From assembly GCA_026874595.1 (NCBI GenBank), contig CM049314.1, positions 77,204,300 to 77,268,299 on the forward strand: a DNA stretch of 64,000 nucleotides. Reading direction: 5' to 3'. Under the pieces are notes generated by a model, which was given only the letters and a program-made list of their open reading frames with translations, did not search any database and had not been told where the DNA came from. This DNA comes from Sipunculus nudus (Eukaryota > Annelida > Sipuncula > Golfingiida > Sipunculidae). Positions 34,733-47,018 of this stretch are shown piece after piece. A program made the translations under genes and the position numbers. How positions within the stretch are numbered: position 1 is the stretch's first letter; every line of letters begins with the position of its first letter.

Positions 34733-35782
34733 CTATTCACGAGATGCTGAATGTGTAATCATAACCTTCGAGTTAGTTTTTGCATCCCACTTAAACATCT
34801 GCCCTTCAATGTTCAGTTTGTCAAAAGTCGGGTATGCTTCCTTGTTTGCTTCTCTAGCCTGCAGCATAAAAGGAATCAGATTCCTTCTAGCCTCTCTAAC
34901 CAAATCACTATAATCATGGGGGATCTTGATATCACTTTCCTTTAATGACTGCCTAGCCTGTAACATCACTTTTTCTTTGTCTTTAAACTTTGTAAATTTA
35001 ACAATAATAGGCCTAGGTTTACCATTCCTATTTCTAACTGGAAGTCTATGTGCTCTGTCTATACCTAACTCTGCATCTGTATCACAGACAATACCCATTT
35101 TCTCTTTCATTACAGATCTAATTTTCTGTTCACATTCATCCCATGATTCTTTTACCTTACTTTCTGGTACACCATGAAATATTAAATTGTGCCTTCTTGA
35201 TTGGTTTTCTAGTTTTTCACATTTGGTTTTTAGTGCCTCATTTTTAGCTTCAACCGATGTCACTCTCTTTTTCATATCCATTAGTTCCCTTTGCACCGTG
35301 TCCAGTCGCTCTGTCAGTGAAAGTACGTGCTCCCTCAGGTTACCTATGTCGTCACCATCTCCTTGTCTTGCCCCAGCAGTCAAGGGATTGGGTGCACACT
35401 GTTGAGTTTTAGCGATAGGCTGACTATGGTTAAACTCTGTGCCTGATTCGCCCGCTTGGCTCTCATCTCGAATGGTACACATGCTTAGTTTGCCGCTTTC
35501 AGATCTATTTAGTCTAGCTTGAGTTTGCCTGAGTGTTCTATGTTGGTTTTGTGTACCTGTATTACCTTGGTTTGATTTTGGTGCCACTGGTGGGGGTCCG
35601 GGATTCATCTCTACATCACCACTACACAGTAGGAAGAAGGCGATAACTAGGGAAATCACCATGTAAACACGTACCGGTGAGCCGTGGACTGTCAACGTTG
35701 GTACCTTCCACCTTGGTTCCTTCCGTGGACCTGGTCCGTACAGCCCTATACGTGCTCTGTAGGTTTCCAGGCTGACCCCCAT
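34733..35782 (-). CDS. ORF1 protein of the CR1-like LINE with a 2A-like motif
   Basis: An intact 349-residue frame starting at an ATG in strong context (ACAATGG). ORF1 proteins of such LINEs bind element RNA and act as chaperones in the RNP. Residues 41-53 are strongly hydrophobic (MVISLVIAFFLLC) and run straight into GDVEMNPGP, a canonical 2A motif (D56 to P63), where ribosomes are known to skip the Gly-Pro bond. A Gln/Ser-rich linker follows, then a coiled coil (about 144-194), an RRM-like region (HNLIFHGVPE to about 268; RPIIVKFTKFKDK) and a C-terminal domain (to about 335), the layout of L1-type ORF1p. The frame ends at UAG 34733-34735, with ORF2 in the same frame. Confidence 0.9.
   Translation of the reverse strand: MGVSLETYRARIGLYGPGPRKEPRWKVPTLTVHGSPVRVYMVISLVIAFFLLCSGDVEMNPGPPPVAPKSNQGNTGTQNQHRTLRQTQARLNRSESGKLSMCTIRDESQAGESGTEFNHSQPIAKTQQCAPNPLTAGARQGDGDDIGNLREHVLSLTERLDTVQRELMDMKKRVTSVEAKNEALKTKCEKLENQSRRHNLIFHGVPESKVKESWDECEQKIRSVMKEKMGIVCDTDAELGIDRAHRLPVRNRNGKPRPIIVKFTKFKDKEKVMLQARQSLKESDIKIPHDYSDLVREARRNLIPFMLQAREANKEAYPTFDKLNIEGQMFKWDAKTNSKVMITHSASRE
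35594..35617 (-). other. 2A-like motif (DVEMNPGP) in ORF1
   Basis: Eight codons encode D-V-E-M-N-P-G-P, matching the D-(V/I)-E-x-N-P-G-P consensus completely. It lies 15 residues after an internal Met and directly after a hydrophobic stretch, the signal-peptide-like setting known for some 2A sequences of non-LTR elements. Confidence 0.9.
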
Positions 35783-35840
35783 TGTTCACAGTTTCGTTTC
35801 TGACCCAGCAATTCAAAATATTTGGCAACCAAACTAAATT

Positions 35841-36861
35841 TTTTAAACAAACTTTGCCAACTTATTCAGAGCTCAAAAATCACCGTCAAACACCTGTACC
35901 ACCAGATGGTGCTCACAATGTAGCACATTATGCTTAATGCCCCGCAATAGAAATATGTTATAAATCACAAAAATTGACATTTAAACGAACTTCTTCGGAG
36001 AGCAAATACCGTTTCCGGTAACCGTGTACCATTTTGATTAAGTGATTCTGAATGTCACGTTTACTGAGCAAAAAGAAGGTCTGTGACTTGGTGACTTATG
36101 TTACTCTACTGTAGAGTAAGCTTTTATTTTCCACCATCTGATTACTTCAAGCACCCCAAATTTTAAGTTAATCGTCTAATCTGAAAATGATTTTATATTT
36201 ATCTATTGGTTGGTTTGGACTTGTCGTTATATATTATTATATATATATATATTCCATCCTTGCTAATTCAGTTCACTAATTAATGATCATATTACAAATA
36301 TTATGACACTGTATGAAACACATGAAAAATACAAAAAAAAGAATCAATTTACTTGTATAAACAAAAATCGCAAAATTTTAATTATATATACAATGACTCG
36401 TAGACTGTAAAAAGGCTTTGATTCACATGTACAAACTAGTTTCACTTAATACAATTCCGTTTGAATGATATGGGAACAAACCTTAGCGACGTAAGGAAAA
36501 TATGTAAATTAATCGAAATTCTTTGTGTCATGAGCAGTGTAAGTGCCTTTTTACTTCCACTATTTTAAAATAACAGCTAAAAACAACAGGTTTATTAACA
36601 GTTGGATATGGCCTTTTCGCTAAACGAATACGAATGTAGCAAGCTATTCCATGCAATTAAACTCTGTCCAACAAAACGTTTGATTAAAAACACATGAATA
36701 TTATATTGATATCCCAGGTTTAATTTCTTTAATAAGTTAGGTGTGTATGTACTTCCTGCATGGTTCATTACTGAATATCGTGGTCCTTAAATCGTTATTA
36801 AGATATTATTGTTTTAAAAAAAAGTACTATAACTCTTCTGCAATATGATCTGAAATGCTAC
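35841..36861. other. AT-rich non-coding DNA
   Basis: No gene recognised. The left part may hold 5' UTR of the LINE. A short TA tract lies at 36228-36251. Confidence 0.45.
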
Positions 36862-36960
36862 TCGGATAACAATCAATAACCCATTTCTCACAAGCTAAGA
36901 AACCCAGTCATTCGGATAACAATCAATAACCCATTTCTCACAAGCTAAGAAAACCAGTCA
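36862..36960. repeat. Tandem duplication of a 50-bp unit
   Basis: TCGGATAACAATCAATAACC..CACAAGCTAAGAAA(C/A)CCAGTCA occurs twice in a row (36862 and 36912) with one change near the end. The high identity suggests a recent event. Confidence 0.93.
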
Positions 36961-36984
36961 AGGGAAATTTTTCTGCGATCCAGT

Positions 36985-37270
36985 ATTGATTCCCTAAGCA
37001 AAGTGGCCTTGTCGGATAAATTCTGCTAAGAAGAAGCGGAAAGAAAACTGTGGATATATCTTATTTGAGATTGTCCTCGTTTAGACGTAAACCGATTCTG
37101 GACAAAAGGAGGATCAGTGATCTTCCGATCAAAGAGAAATGCTATAAACATTTAATTCAGACAAAAATATAGAAGGACGTCACTAACGTGTCGTATTACG
37201 ATTGGATTATTCCGTCAATCTCCCAGCCTTTATTTGAACGTTAGCCTTGGCTGAGCGGGCGTCTGTTGTT
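36985..37270. repeat. Dispersed repeat family 2, copy 1
   Basis: Aligns with 47590-47920: GAAAGAAAACT(G/A)TGG, AGATTG(T/C)(C/T)CTCGTTTA, GGACGTCAC and ATTCCGTCAATCTC in the same order. The right part also matches 54885-55010 more weakly. No coding frame is shared. Confidence 0.75.
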
Positions 37271-40200
37271 TATGACCTTTTTTCTTCTTATTTTCTTTTT
37301 TTTCTTCTAACATTGTATTGGAAATTGTCCCAATGTGAATCTTTATTTTTATTTATTTATTATTATTAGAAACGGTTACCCTACAAGTACTATTTTTGGG
37401 TCCAAGGCACTGATGAATAAAGTTGTATCAAACTATTCTTAAACAACATAATATTTATATAGGTATCTACAAATAAATGTAATTTCATTGCATTATAATT
37501 CACTTAACATTCTGGGGCTATTAAAACATTTTTTTTTACATGGAGATCTTATATTTCGAGATTTACGTAGTGTTACTTATAAATGTATTAATAACTAAAT
37601 ACTTCATTTATAAACCTCATAATTAATGTTATAAAATTCCAATAATCTGAATTTAATTACTATTGGCAGTGATTTAGACATGCCATCCTGCGTCAAAAGA
37701 GGCAATCTTTGCCGTAATATTCCCTAATAACAAACCATGAAAACCCATCCTGTGCAAAAATATAGCATAATGCCACAACAGGAACAAACCAGTTGTCTCA
37801 AATGTAAATAATCATATGTTTAATCAGCTGCATACGCTAGCAACAAAAGTATATTATTTGCAGTCATTTAACTATATATTTGCTTAGTTAAAATATATAA
37901 TATATAGTCATCCCTCGTATGTGCAATACAACAAATCTAACAACCTTGCCAGCTCGCTGAATTTTTAAATGAATTGATATAATTTACAAGATTAAATGTT
38001 TTACCTTTTTGCTATCATATTTGTTTAACAATTGCTATATACGTGTGTGTTAATATCGGTCACTTTATTAAAGGCCATTTGTTAATGTTTGTTTTTAGAA
38101 AAATGCCATTATGCATACTCTTTATCGATACATTTTGCACTTAATGAAATAAATGGTCATCTACGAATGTATAAATAAATTTTGCGCACTCAGTAAAATA
38201 TTCTTCCGAGGTTATGTCCATGAGGTTTAGTGATGCCTCGCCCTACAGATAACGTCAGCTATAATATAATATTATAATAATAGCAGGATACGATGCATAC
38301 AATTACAAAAAAAAAGTTTAACATTAATAAAAATACGCTCTAAAATTTTTCTTAAGGCATCAGTTTGATTATTAAAATTTAGGTCCTTGACCTTCATTTT
38401 ATGCAGAAAAGCCGAAATCATACGCATTGTCACATATAAGGCCAGAGCGGGGCCTCTCGCTCTCTGATAAGACTTTTCGACAATTACACTCGCATGGGAT
38501 GTAAGAGGACAATTTTACCCCTTTATCAGTATAAGGTCTGTCACTTTTAATTGGAGTACTTTTTCGCTGACCATGGTAGGCTCAAGCATTGAGAAATCTC
38601 TGACATCACATATTTAAAAAAATGCAATCCTTCAACATCCATCAGAATTAATAGTTGAAAAGTTGATGTTTAAATATATCTGATATAGAACATCTGTAAC
38701 ATCTATTTTGCTCACAGCTCCAAATGGGAATTCATTCATCCGTCACCAGAACCTTTAACTTTCTGTTTTCCATGTTAATGATAATATCTACACTTATTTC
38801 CTCTTTTGTTACTTTCTTCTTTATTCCTTTTTAAACTGGAAGTCCCGGATGGCGTAAACTTTTTGCATCACGGTATGAATACATACACTTTACCTACTGT
38901 AGATTCTCATTTTGTATCGCTTAATATGTATGCGTTACTCTTTATTTTGGTACATTTCTCTGTCTCTCCTCTGTCTTTCTCTATGTTTGTCTATCTGTCT
39001 GTCTCTTAATACATATATATATATGCGTTTGTGTATGCGTGTGTCCGACTGTATTCCATTCTCTCTTTGAAGATTTTCTCCCTAAAATGAATTTTGCGAT
39101 AAAGCAAATTTCAGTCTGTTTTACCATTGGTTTGAATAAAAATGGCATAGTATTTATGGTTAAATGTTCGACTGAAATAAGTGGCATTTAATGCGTATTT
39201 ATTAACAAAATAAACGAATACACTCCAACAAACAATGGAAACCTATGAAGTGAAGGGAAACAATAATGTATGTATTTTATTTAAGTAAGAACCTATTCAT
39301 TAGATTATGCTGAAAAAAGTTAGGAACAATTCGGCATGTTCAACTTTTGTTTCACTGGCACAGTTTAACAATATTTTTTTGAAGTCAACCTTTTTCTGAC
39401 CAAACCGCAGAGTAAATCACTCACGTTACCTGTGTCCTATCCATGCTGATGTCTTCCTTTGATTCCAGGATTATAACTTCAAAATAATAAAACCATCTGA
39501 GGTACATTGGAATTTGCGATATCATATGGAAAAAAAATAAAAAAAACAATGTTAATTTGAAATTTAATTTTAAAACACTTAAGTAGGAAGAAAGGTCTTT
39601 TGTTTTATGGTTTGCGGGCAAAACACTCTTGATAGCGTGCGTTGTTAGAATTTCTATTGTGTCCACAGTTTTGAAATATCTTTTCATTTTTTTAATTAAG
39701 GAGGACAAACAATCAAATGGTCTAAAAAAGTATTTAAGCAATAATGGTACAGCTGTGAACGTATAAACTCACACATCCATGTAGAGATAGAAGGTCTGAA
39801 GAACAAGGCATAGAAAAATTAAATCCATAATCCGACACATTTTATTCTATGTTTTATTTAATCTGCGAATGAAAGGTTTGAAAGCCCTTTCATTCTTTCT
39901 GATTTTGATTTCTGATTCTTTGAAATAATATTATATTTCCTGAAGAAACAAATATTATTTATCGATTTAATTAAATTTATATCATTGTTACTTAACTATC
40001 CTACATTTCTTCCACAGATGCGATGCGACACAAAGAATTATACAAAGAACAAACAGCTATCAATTCAGGAACTGTATTTAAACTTTTGATAACTACCGTT
40101 TAACTAATGGGAATTGAGAAAGACCAAGAAAGGAAATCTACAGGATTACAGAAGGTAGGTCAAAATAGATGGCCCCACAAAAATGTTACATTCATGTGGC

Positions 40201-42035
40201 ATTCAAAGGGAAGGCATAAACATACATTACATGCGTATGATTAAAGCATTTAGAATAGGCTATGACTTCCAAACTATTGGTATCTATCATTCAAAGTTTT
40301 TTTTAAACTGTGAAACCCTTTTTGTTTTAATTTTATTTGTGGGGGGGCACATACTAACATATCCATACAAATCCTGTTTTATCTCTTTGTAGAAATAAGC
40401 AAAAGCTGAAGGCAACACTATAGTCCCGTTTTATATGAACAATGATTTAGATATAGATTTATTTCTCAAACCAAAAATAAATTAAATATAGTAAATCCTG
40501 ACACAATTTGAGAAAATATTCAATTAAATATAAAAAAAAATCTCATACCGGAAGAAAAATTTTTAAAATGATGAAAAGGTATGTGTCATTACATGTTTGT
40601 ATTTATCTTGGGGAAATAAAAATTAGTATAGAGGGCTCCAAAATAAAAAAAGTGCTGTCTATAGATTCAGTGATAAAGTGATCAACCACGTTGTTTGTTT
40701 GGATGTTTAGTTTGAGACAGTTTTTCTTGAGACATTTTTACATTCAGATTCAAAATATGAATACGAAATACCAATGCTCCATTTTTGTTAAATACTTATC
40801 TTATTGTGATATGTATATTGAATAAAAAACGTAAGGATACAACATTTAGAGTTCGAATTAATATTTGAAACAAATAAACACCTGCTAAATGTTATTTACC
40901 TTGAATTATAATTTCATCACCTCATACTCATTACCCAAGCACATAGCACATATATATACACAGAATTATAAAACCTGATTCGCATGGTCGGTTCCACAGA
41001 GATCAATGAGCTGCAAGACATATCAAATCTTAGTTTGAAATACACGAGTGGGCTCATTTCATCATTTTATTTTTCTGTAACTAATAAACTCAAACAAAAA
41101 TCCACAATATATGTAAAATATGTAAAACTGGAGTCAAAGGACGATATAGATAGAAATACATGAATTCTTGTGCATGTTTCAGGCTCATTTACTAGACTTT
41201 GGGAACACGATTTGCCTGTAGGCCAATCTAACAGACTAGTCGTAGCTGGACCTTGAATATCTATCATGTTTTTAGTTCCGTTCTGAGCAGACAGCCGGTG
41301 GCCTTGTTGTATAGTTAATGTTGTATGATTTATATCTTTTAGTTTTTTTTGCACTATGCTCGTGGACGATGCTGTGCAATATTTTCAGGCATTGATACTT
41401 AATTCTTTTCAGGGGCGAACAAGTTTTTTATTCTGAAAAGAATGCGGTAAGAAGTGGCTTCATCTATAGGTTTTATTTACTGACCGAGTATAGATCCAAT
41501 AGTTATCTCATAGATTGGCAGGAGTGTACCAGTATTGTGGGTAGATCTTTGTAAGGTTTCATAACTGCCTATAAGTGTTGTTCCCGTTCTTTTAAAAGGT
41601 TATAAACTAATGGTGTAGAAATGTACATACCCTAAAAGCTGGGAATGTGCGCAACATGATGGAGCTAAGAATTTGTTGATTTTTTTAGACTTTAAATATT
41701 TTCATGAATTTCACATGCATCTCTATTTAGCTTAACATTTTTTATTTCAGCACAACTGTAACAGCTAAAGCCTATCTATGGGCATCATGTTACAATACTG
41801 GTATAACGCTGAAAATTAAAAGTTTGATCGAACATATTAAGAACACACTTCGAACAAAATATAATGCCAATAAAATGTTTTGAATCATAAAAGGCTGAGT
41901 AATATTCAGAGTTAAAATTTTTTATAATAAAAAAAAAATAACCAGTTTTGGAAAATTTCAAAGTTTTTACAAACCACATTGCAGAAGATGTAATAAACTT
42001 TTAGAGTAGTTTCATGTAAGTTGGCCATGGAGCAA
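37271..42035. other. AT-rich non-coding DNA
   Basis: No gene, RNA or clear repeat recognised over this stretch. CTGT-rich sequence lies near 38960-39005 and a short poly-G near 40340. The minus-strand frame at 39421-39741 (106 residues) matches no family known to me. Confidence 0.45.
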
Positions 42036-42089
42036 CAGGCTTCTTCGTCAGGTGGTAACTAAGTGGGAACCACCTGACGAAGAAGCCTG
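42036..42089. repeat. Perfect 21-bp inverted repeat with hammerhead-like half
   Basis: CAGGCTTCTTCGTCAGGTGGT (42036-42056) and its exact complement (42069-42089) flank a 12-nt loop. The right arm continues with CTGACGA at 42074-42080 and GAAA at 42098-42101, a spacing that resembles a hammerhead core, though the stem between them is weak here (AAG/CTT). Downstream sequence runs to a TA tract at 42202-42222, as in Penelope-type tails. Confidence 0.7.
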
Positions 42090-42201
42090 TGTACTTTGAA
42101 AGCTCGTGTGTTAATAAACTAGTTAGTCTATCTAAAAGGCGTCACTGTTTATCGTAACCTTCGCTTCAACTACAGACTAACACGGCTATACCACTTATCA
42201 C

Positions 42202-42222
42202 TATATATATATATATATATAT
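42202..42222. repeat. (TA)n microsatellite
   Basis: Short TA run about 110 bp to the right of the palindrome. Confidence 0.9.
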
Positions 42223-43479
42223 TCATTGACTTATATTGACATATATCTAAAAGAAATCATACCGATACATATTTGTATTACATGTACGCATAATTATTTT
42301 TTGTCAATGAATACAAAATACCTCTTTATAAAAATGTAACACCTGTATTAAAATGCGTTCTGTTTACCTGTATTCGTGTTCAGCTTCATGAGAATTATGA
42401 AACTTAGTAATGGTTTACGCCCCATGTCTGTTTAGGGATTTTATAGTACCTGTTGTATGTCCATTTCAAATCTATAACAGATAATCTGGGTAACCTGAAA
42501 CATGGGTGTTCTTAAGTCTCTACAATGGCGATGCAGCTTCAATGGTCTCCTAATAATTAAAAACTATAGTAGATTTTGATTAATAGGTCTAGTATGGAGT
42601 TTTCTAGAAGATGTTATGTCTTGTTGTAGGCGGTTTTTCTTCTTCACACATTTCTAATAATATGTTTTGTTTAGGCGATAGACATAATTCCGTAGCGGGG
42701 ATGAAGGGATGAAATAAAAAACAAAACAAAAATTATTTTTAAACAAAGCCATTTGTTGATTGTGAACACACAACGCAGTCATTTCTGTTTATTTGATTAG
42801 AAAGCTGAGACGTTACCGTCCGCCTAATTAATCTGGAAGAAATGGAGAGGTTTAATACTAGCAATTTTTGTAGATACAAAATACGGGACCCAGTTCTCTC
42901 ATCTCAAGTTTAACTCATTGTTACGGGTTTGGATGTGAGTAAAAATGCCCACGAGTATCTGTGTATCATACCAAAACGGCATGACTAGATTTCCCAGCTT
43001 GCGCCTGCGCCACGATCCCCAGACACAAAAAAATATCGGTTTGACTTTTTAAAAGTGACTTGCGCTTCATTTTTATGATTGCCCAAGCCTTTCAACTCGT
43101 AAACAGGACTAATTATGGCAGATAACATAATAATTAAAAATTTGTATTATTTTTACCCGAATTCGTGTTAACATTCATGGACTTAACGCGTAATGTTAAA
43201 AGCCCCGTGAGTTACTAATTATATTTCTATGGGGGAGGGGGTTTCATATCGGCGAAAGTGAGGCCGATAACACTAATGTCTTATATTATCGCTAGCCTCT
43301 GTGACTTGGTGGTCCTTTATTGATGGAATAAAGCCCCGATAGTCAAGTCGGTAGCGTTCATATCAATAAACGTTATTTGACATTCGCCCCATCACTCATA
43401 TACAATTTGTGACATGAGTAATTTTTAATGTAACCGTTACTACCTACCGGCAAAAATTGACTCATTTGCTTTTTAATAG
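42223..43479. other. AT-rich non-coding DNA
   Basis: Nothing recognised. Confidence 0.45.
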
Positions 43480-45117
43480 AATCCCTTATGTAGTAAAGTT
43501 GATAGGGATATTAAACATTTTATCATGCGATATCCTAAACCCAAATGTAATTTAAACCGGAATTGAGATCAAATAAAGTTTCAGTTGATCATATCGAACC
43601 TTATTAGCTGCAAGTTTGCAAAACATAATGACAATATGCGATGTATGTAATTAGATGCTGTTCGTAAAATTTGGGTATACTCTACATCAGCCTCGTCGAT
43701 CAGGAAATAACTTAGTTCTGGGAAGACAGAAAAAGCACAGTCTTGCCCGCATTGATTCTCGCTTGTTATTTAAGAGAACACCTGAAGCTGTCCACAGCTG
43801 TGATCTCTGAAATTGTGTATTTTATCGGGCTGTAATTTAAGACAGCAGATATTGAGACATCTCTATTCGACTAGATATCGTAGTCGTATAAGTACATTCT
43901 TGGTTTCCAACAGTACCTCACATTACCGCATTAAGTCTGGTTAGTAACATATAGATTCCTTAATTACAGTTGCTATTATCGCCACCTTCTGCCTATAGAC
44001 CTTATATAAAGTTGGTAATGCATTTCAGTGGTTGTTTTCAACATTTTTGAATTCTGGTATTTAGTCTTTTTTAATTTCACCTTGATCACACTTTACTTTT
44101 TTATCCACTGCAGTTATAAAATTACTTTGATTGCATCTGATTAAATATCTTATCTAGATAATTGGTCTATAATGAGGTAATCAGCCAAGTCCACCGGTTA
44201 ATAAAATGTTCCTTTTTGGTAATTTTGCCGTATTACCTGAAGAAAAGATCTCAAGGATTCGGCTCAGTTGCCTCACTATGACATTTGAGAGTTTTTGTGT
44301 ACTTTCGAATTGCAGACCTCCTAAAAATAAAATATGGCCGCCAGACAGTTTTTGGAATTAATTTGTACGTCCTATATCGTGAACTATTGTAGTAATACAA
44401 ATGATGGAAACTCCGAAGACGATGTGCACTTTAATCGATACATTTACATATAAACATTATTTTCATTTTCAAAACAATAAACATACATAATGATCATATA
44501 AGCCAATTTACCACGTATCTCATAATTCATAATAATATGTTAAAAATCCGAACAATAACGCACTATCAAATTTAATATTTTACATTTGATTGATTGTGGT
44601 ATATGTATAGGTTTTAACATTTGTATTATAGCATGACATTCATTAATGATAATAAAAAAATAAACTAAAGGATAATTTAATTATCAGTACTCTTTTTTAA
44701 CTGAATGAACACAGGTGAAATCTTAATTTATTTGAGCAACATAATGGTTGTTGAGACAATTTTTTTTTGCTTCGCTTAATGTTTATATAAATATATGTCC
44801 TCCTGTTTTAGAAGCAGAAACAATATAAAGAAAGAGTTTCCAGTAAATTAGGATGAAAAGTGCGGGTGACGTCAGACACAGGAAGACCTTGGAGTTCGGA
44901 GCATTATCACATCATATGTTTTCAGTAGTAAATGTTGAGATAAAAACACATTACACAGTTGCCATGTATGCCCTTCAAGTTTGTTATTTCAGTCAGCTGT
45001 AACCCTTGGCGACACTGAATTGTCAGAAACAAGACCAGTTGTCTACTCGAAAGATCACTATCGTCCTAGTAATTGATCCAGAACTTACCGTTATTCATTT
45101 ATTACTCTTCAACACCC
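43480..45117. repeat. Dispersed repeat family 1, third full copy
   Basis: Module A at 43690-43860 (AATAACTTAGTTCTGGGAAG, ACAGAAAAAGCACAGTCTTG, CGGGCTGTAATTTAAGACAG) and module B at 44860-45117 (GTAAATGTTGAGATAAAAAC, TTGATCCAGAACTTACCGTT) match the copies at 25.5-30.7 kb. It ends close to a long TA tract. Confidence 0.65.
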
Positions 45118-45119
45118 GA

Positions 45120-45122
<3 letters not shown>

Positions 45123-45194
<72 letters not shown>
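45123..45194. repeat. (TA)n microsatellite, longest in the window
   Basis: 72-bp pure TA run. The frame that reads through it (45006-45212) is an artefact of the repeat. Confidence 0.97.
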
Positions 45195-45196
<2 letters not shown>

Positions 45197-46917
45197 TGTT
45201 TGTCAACATTGACGCCTGTACTCTGCTAGCTAACGGTGTGTAGTTATAAAAACTAACATAGATAGTCTTATAGATATCATATTAACTTCCTACATTTTAT
45301 GAATTTGTATGCAGAGTTATCCAATATTTAACAGGTCTGAAAAAAGATAAGTTGACAGCTCGCTTGAAGTCTCGGAGTATATCACATCAGTCATGATAAC
45401 ATCGGCTATTATTTGTAAATTATTGCTATTTAAAGAAGCAACTAGCCAAGTTGCAGTTCAAATAAAACAAGTTAGACTGATATCTAGCATAAGACATAGT
45501 GAATAGAAATTAGTATATAGGTATACAGTCAACTGCAGTCCAATGAAAGGATCATGTTCTAGTAAATCGTCAATCAAGTTTTCCTGTCTCTTGCACGTCA
45601 GCCATTTAACCAACATTATTTCAGCTATGTCTATTCAACAATAAGTAACTAGAAAGTCCTCATAATAATGGACCCGAGACTAGTGTTAATGTTCTTATTT
45701 CAGAAAAAAGTGTTTTGCTTCATGTTGGAGCCATCTACTGCATATATACACATACCAGGAAGATTGTCCATATTCCTCCAAACTTTGTAGCTGATATCCG
45801 TACCCGTTCCTCAAATATTATGTAGGTGAACATATTATATATTTAATTTTTGATATCAAAGCAAAACCTGAGAAATATAATAATATACGCTTCATCCGAA
45901 ATGATTTTGTTGCTAGTGTCATCTTCTTCTACCTGCTTCTGCATGAGAGAATCGTATAATGTCTACGAGTACACAGAGCCACCCTTTTCTAAGATCCTAA
46001 TCCGACCTGGTTTAGCCTTCCGGTGGTAGTAAGCCAACACCTAAATTGGCACAGTCCCCTGGAACTATCATATATAAATGGACTGTTTTTCATCCTTTTT
46101 TATTTCATGCTGATCTTAGTGTTAAATGATCCGTTTCATCATTACTGAGTGTCAAAACTAGTCGTCAAACATCACCGTTTCTTTTTCTGATGTTCCCAAG
46201 TAAAAAAGGATGGTTTCACTACGGTGGCTTATCTTGTACTCTAATTAATATTGCGAGTGGCATCTTAACGTAACATTATAAATGGAGAGATAATATATTC
46301 ATTATTTTAAGTAAGACGACCCATTTATTTGGTCACAAGTGGATATTGGAATATACGATCCTTCTTAAGAAAGATTATCATTATGCCCTTTGAAATTCTG
46401 CAATTCTGCCAATGTAACTGGTCTTTCATACGAGAAATGTATCTTTATCACTTAACCCAACGTGAACACCGAAGACAAAATATTGTTTTCGATAAGAAAA
46501 AAATAGGGATTATTTAATAAGTCTGCTCATTTTCTATTTTTGTGATATATAAATCAATATCTTAGATTTTTTTCAATTTAAAAAAGAATGTCATGATCAT
46601 CAATTTGTCCTTAGACATTTATATAAGGTATAGGTCGATATCGGCCGCCGACAATATCTGCCGGCGCACAATGTACTGATTGACGTACTTTTTAACATAC
46701 AATATAATCATGCTATATATTATGATCAATGTATTTCATATAACATTAGGATTAGAGTGAAAAGTGAAAAAAATTATAACATGATCAAACCTTATTAATC
46801 TTATATATCAGAGGATATCTTAAAATGTTTATATACTCATACACCTCTACACACGTCATAAAAATGCAGCAATTATATACACAAACACAAACATATAAAT
46901 GTATATAAAGTATGGAA

Positions 46918-46918
<1 letters not shown>
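45195..46918. other. AT-rich non-coding DNA
   Basis: No gene recognised. The short stretch TATCGGCCGCCGACAATATC near 46638-46657 is GC-rich and partly palindromic. Confidence 0.45.
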
Positions 46919-46996
<78 letters not shown>

Positions 46997-47018
46997 GAGA
47001 GAGAGAGAGGGGGGGGGG
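46919..47018. repeat. Compound (TA)n-(GA)n-(G)n microsatellite
   Basis: TA run to 46955, GA run with one AAGCGA interruption to about 47008, then about ten G residues. Confidence 0.95.

Larger units (their letters stand above)
31011..35840 (-). mobile_element. Near full-length CR1-like LINE
   Basis: A minus-strand non-LTR retrotransposon: ORF1 (34733-35782), ORF2 with an apurinic-type endonuclease and RT (31211-34732), then a ~200-bp 3' UTR. The tail has AATAAA at 31031-31036 and ends with CATTCTAT (31016-31023), resembling the 8-bp CATTCTRT tail unit of CR1 elements. The 2A motif in ORF1 is also known from CR1-type elements of molluscs and echinoderms. The 5' edge is uncertain. No target-site duplication was found by eye. 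Confidence 0.9.

Noticed and set aside
35594-35617. 2A motif as a sign of an integrated RNA virus
   Set aside because: It lies in frame in a LINE ORF1 upstream of a coiled coil and RRM-like domain, with no capsid or helicase sequence near. 2A motifs are known in such LINEs.
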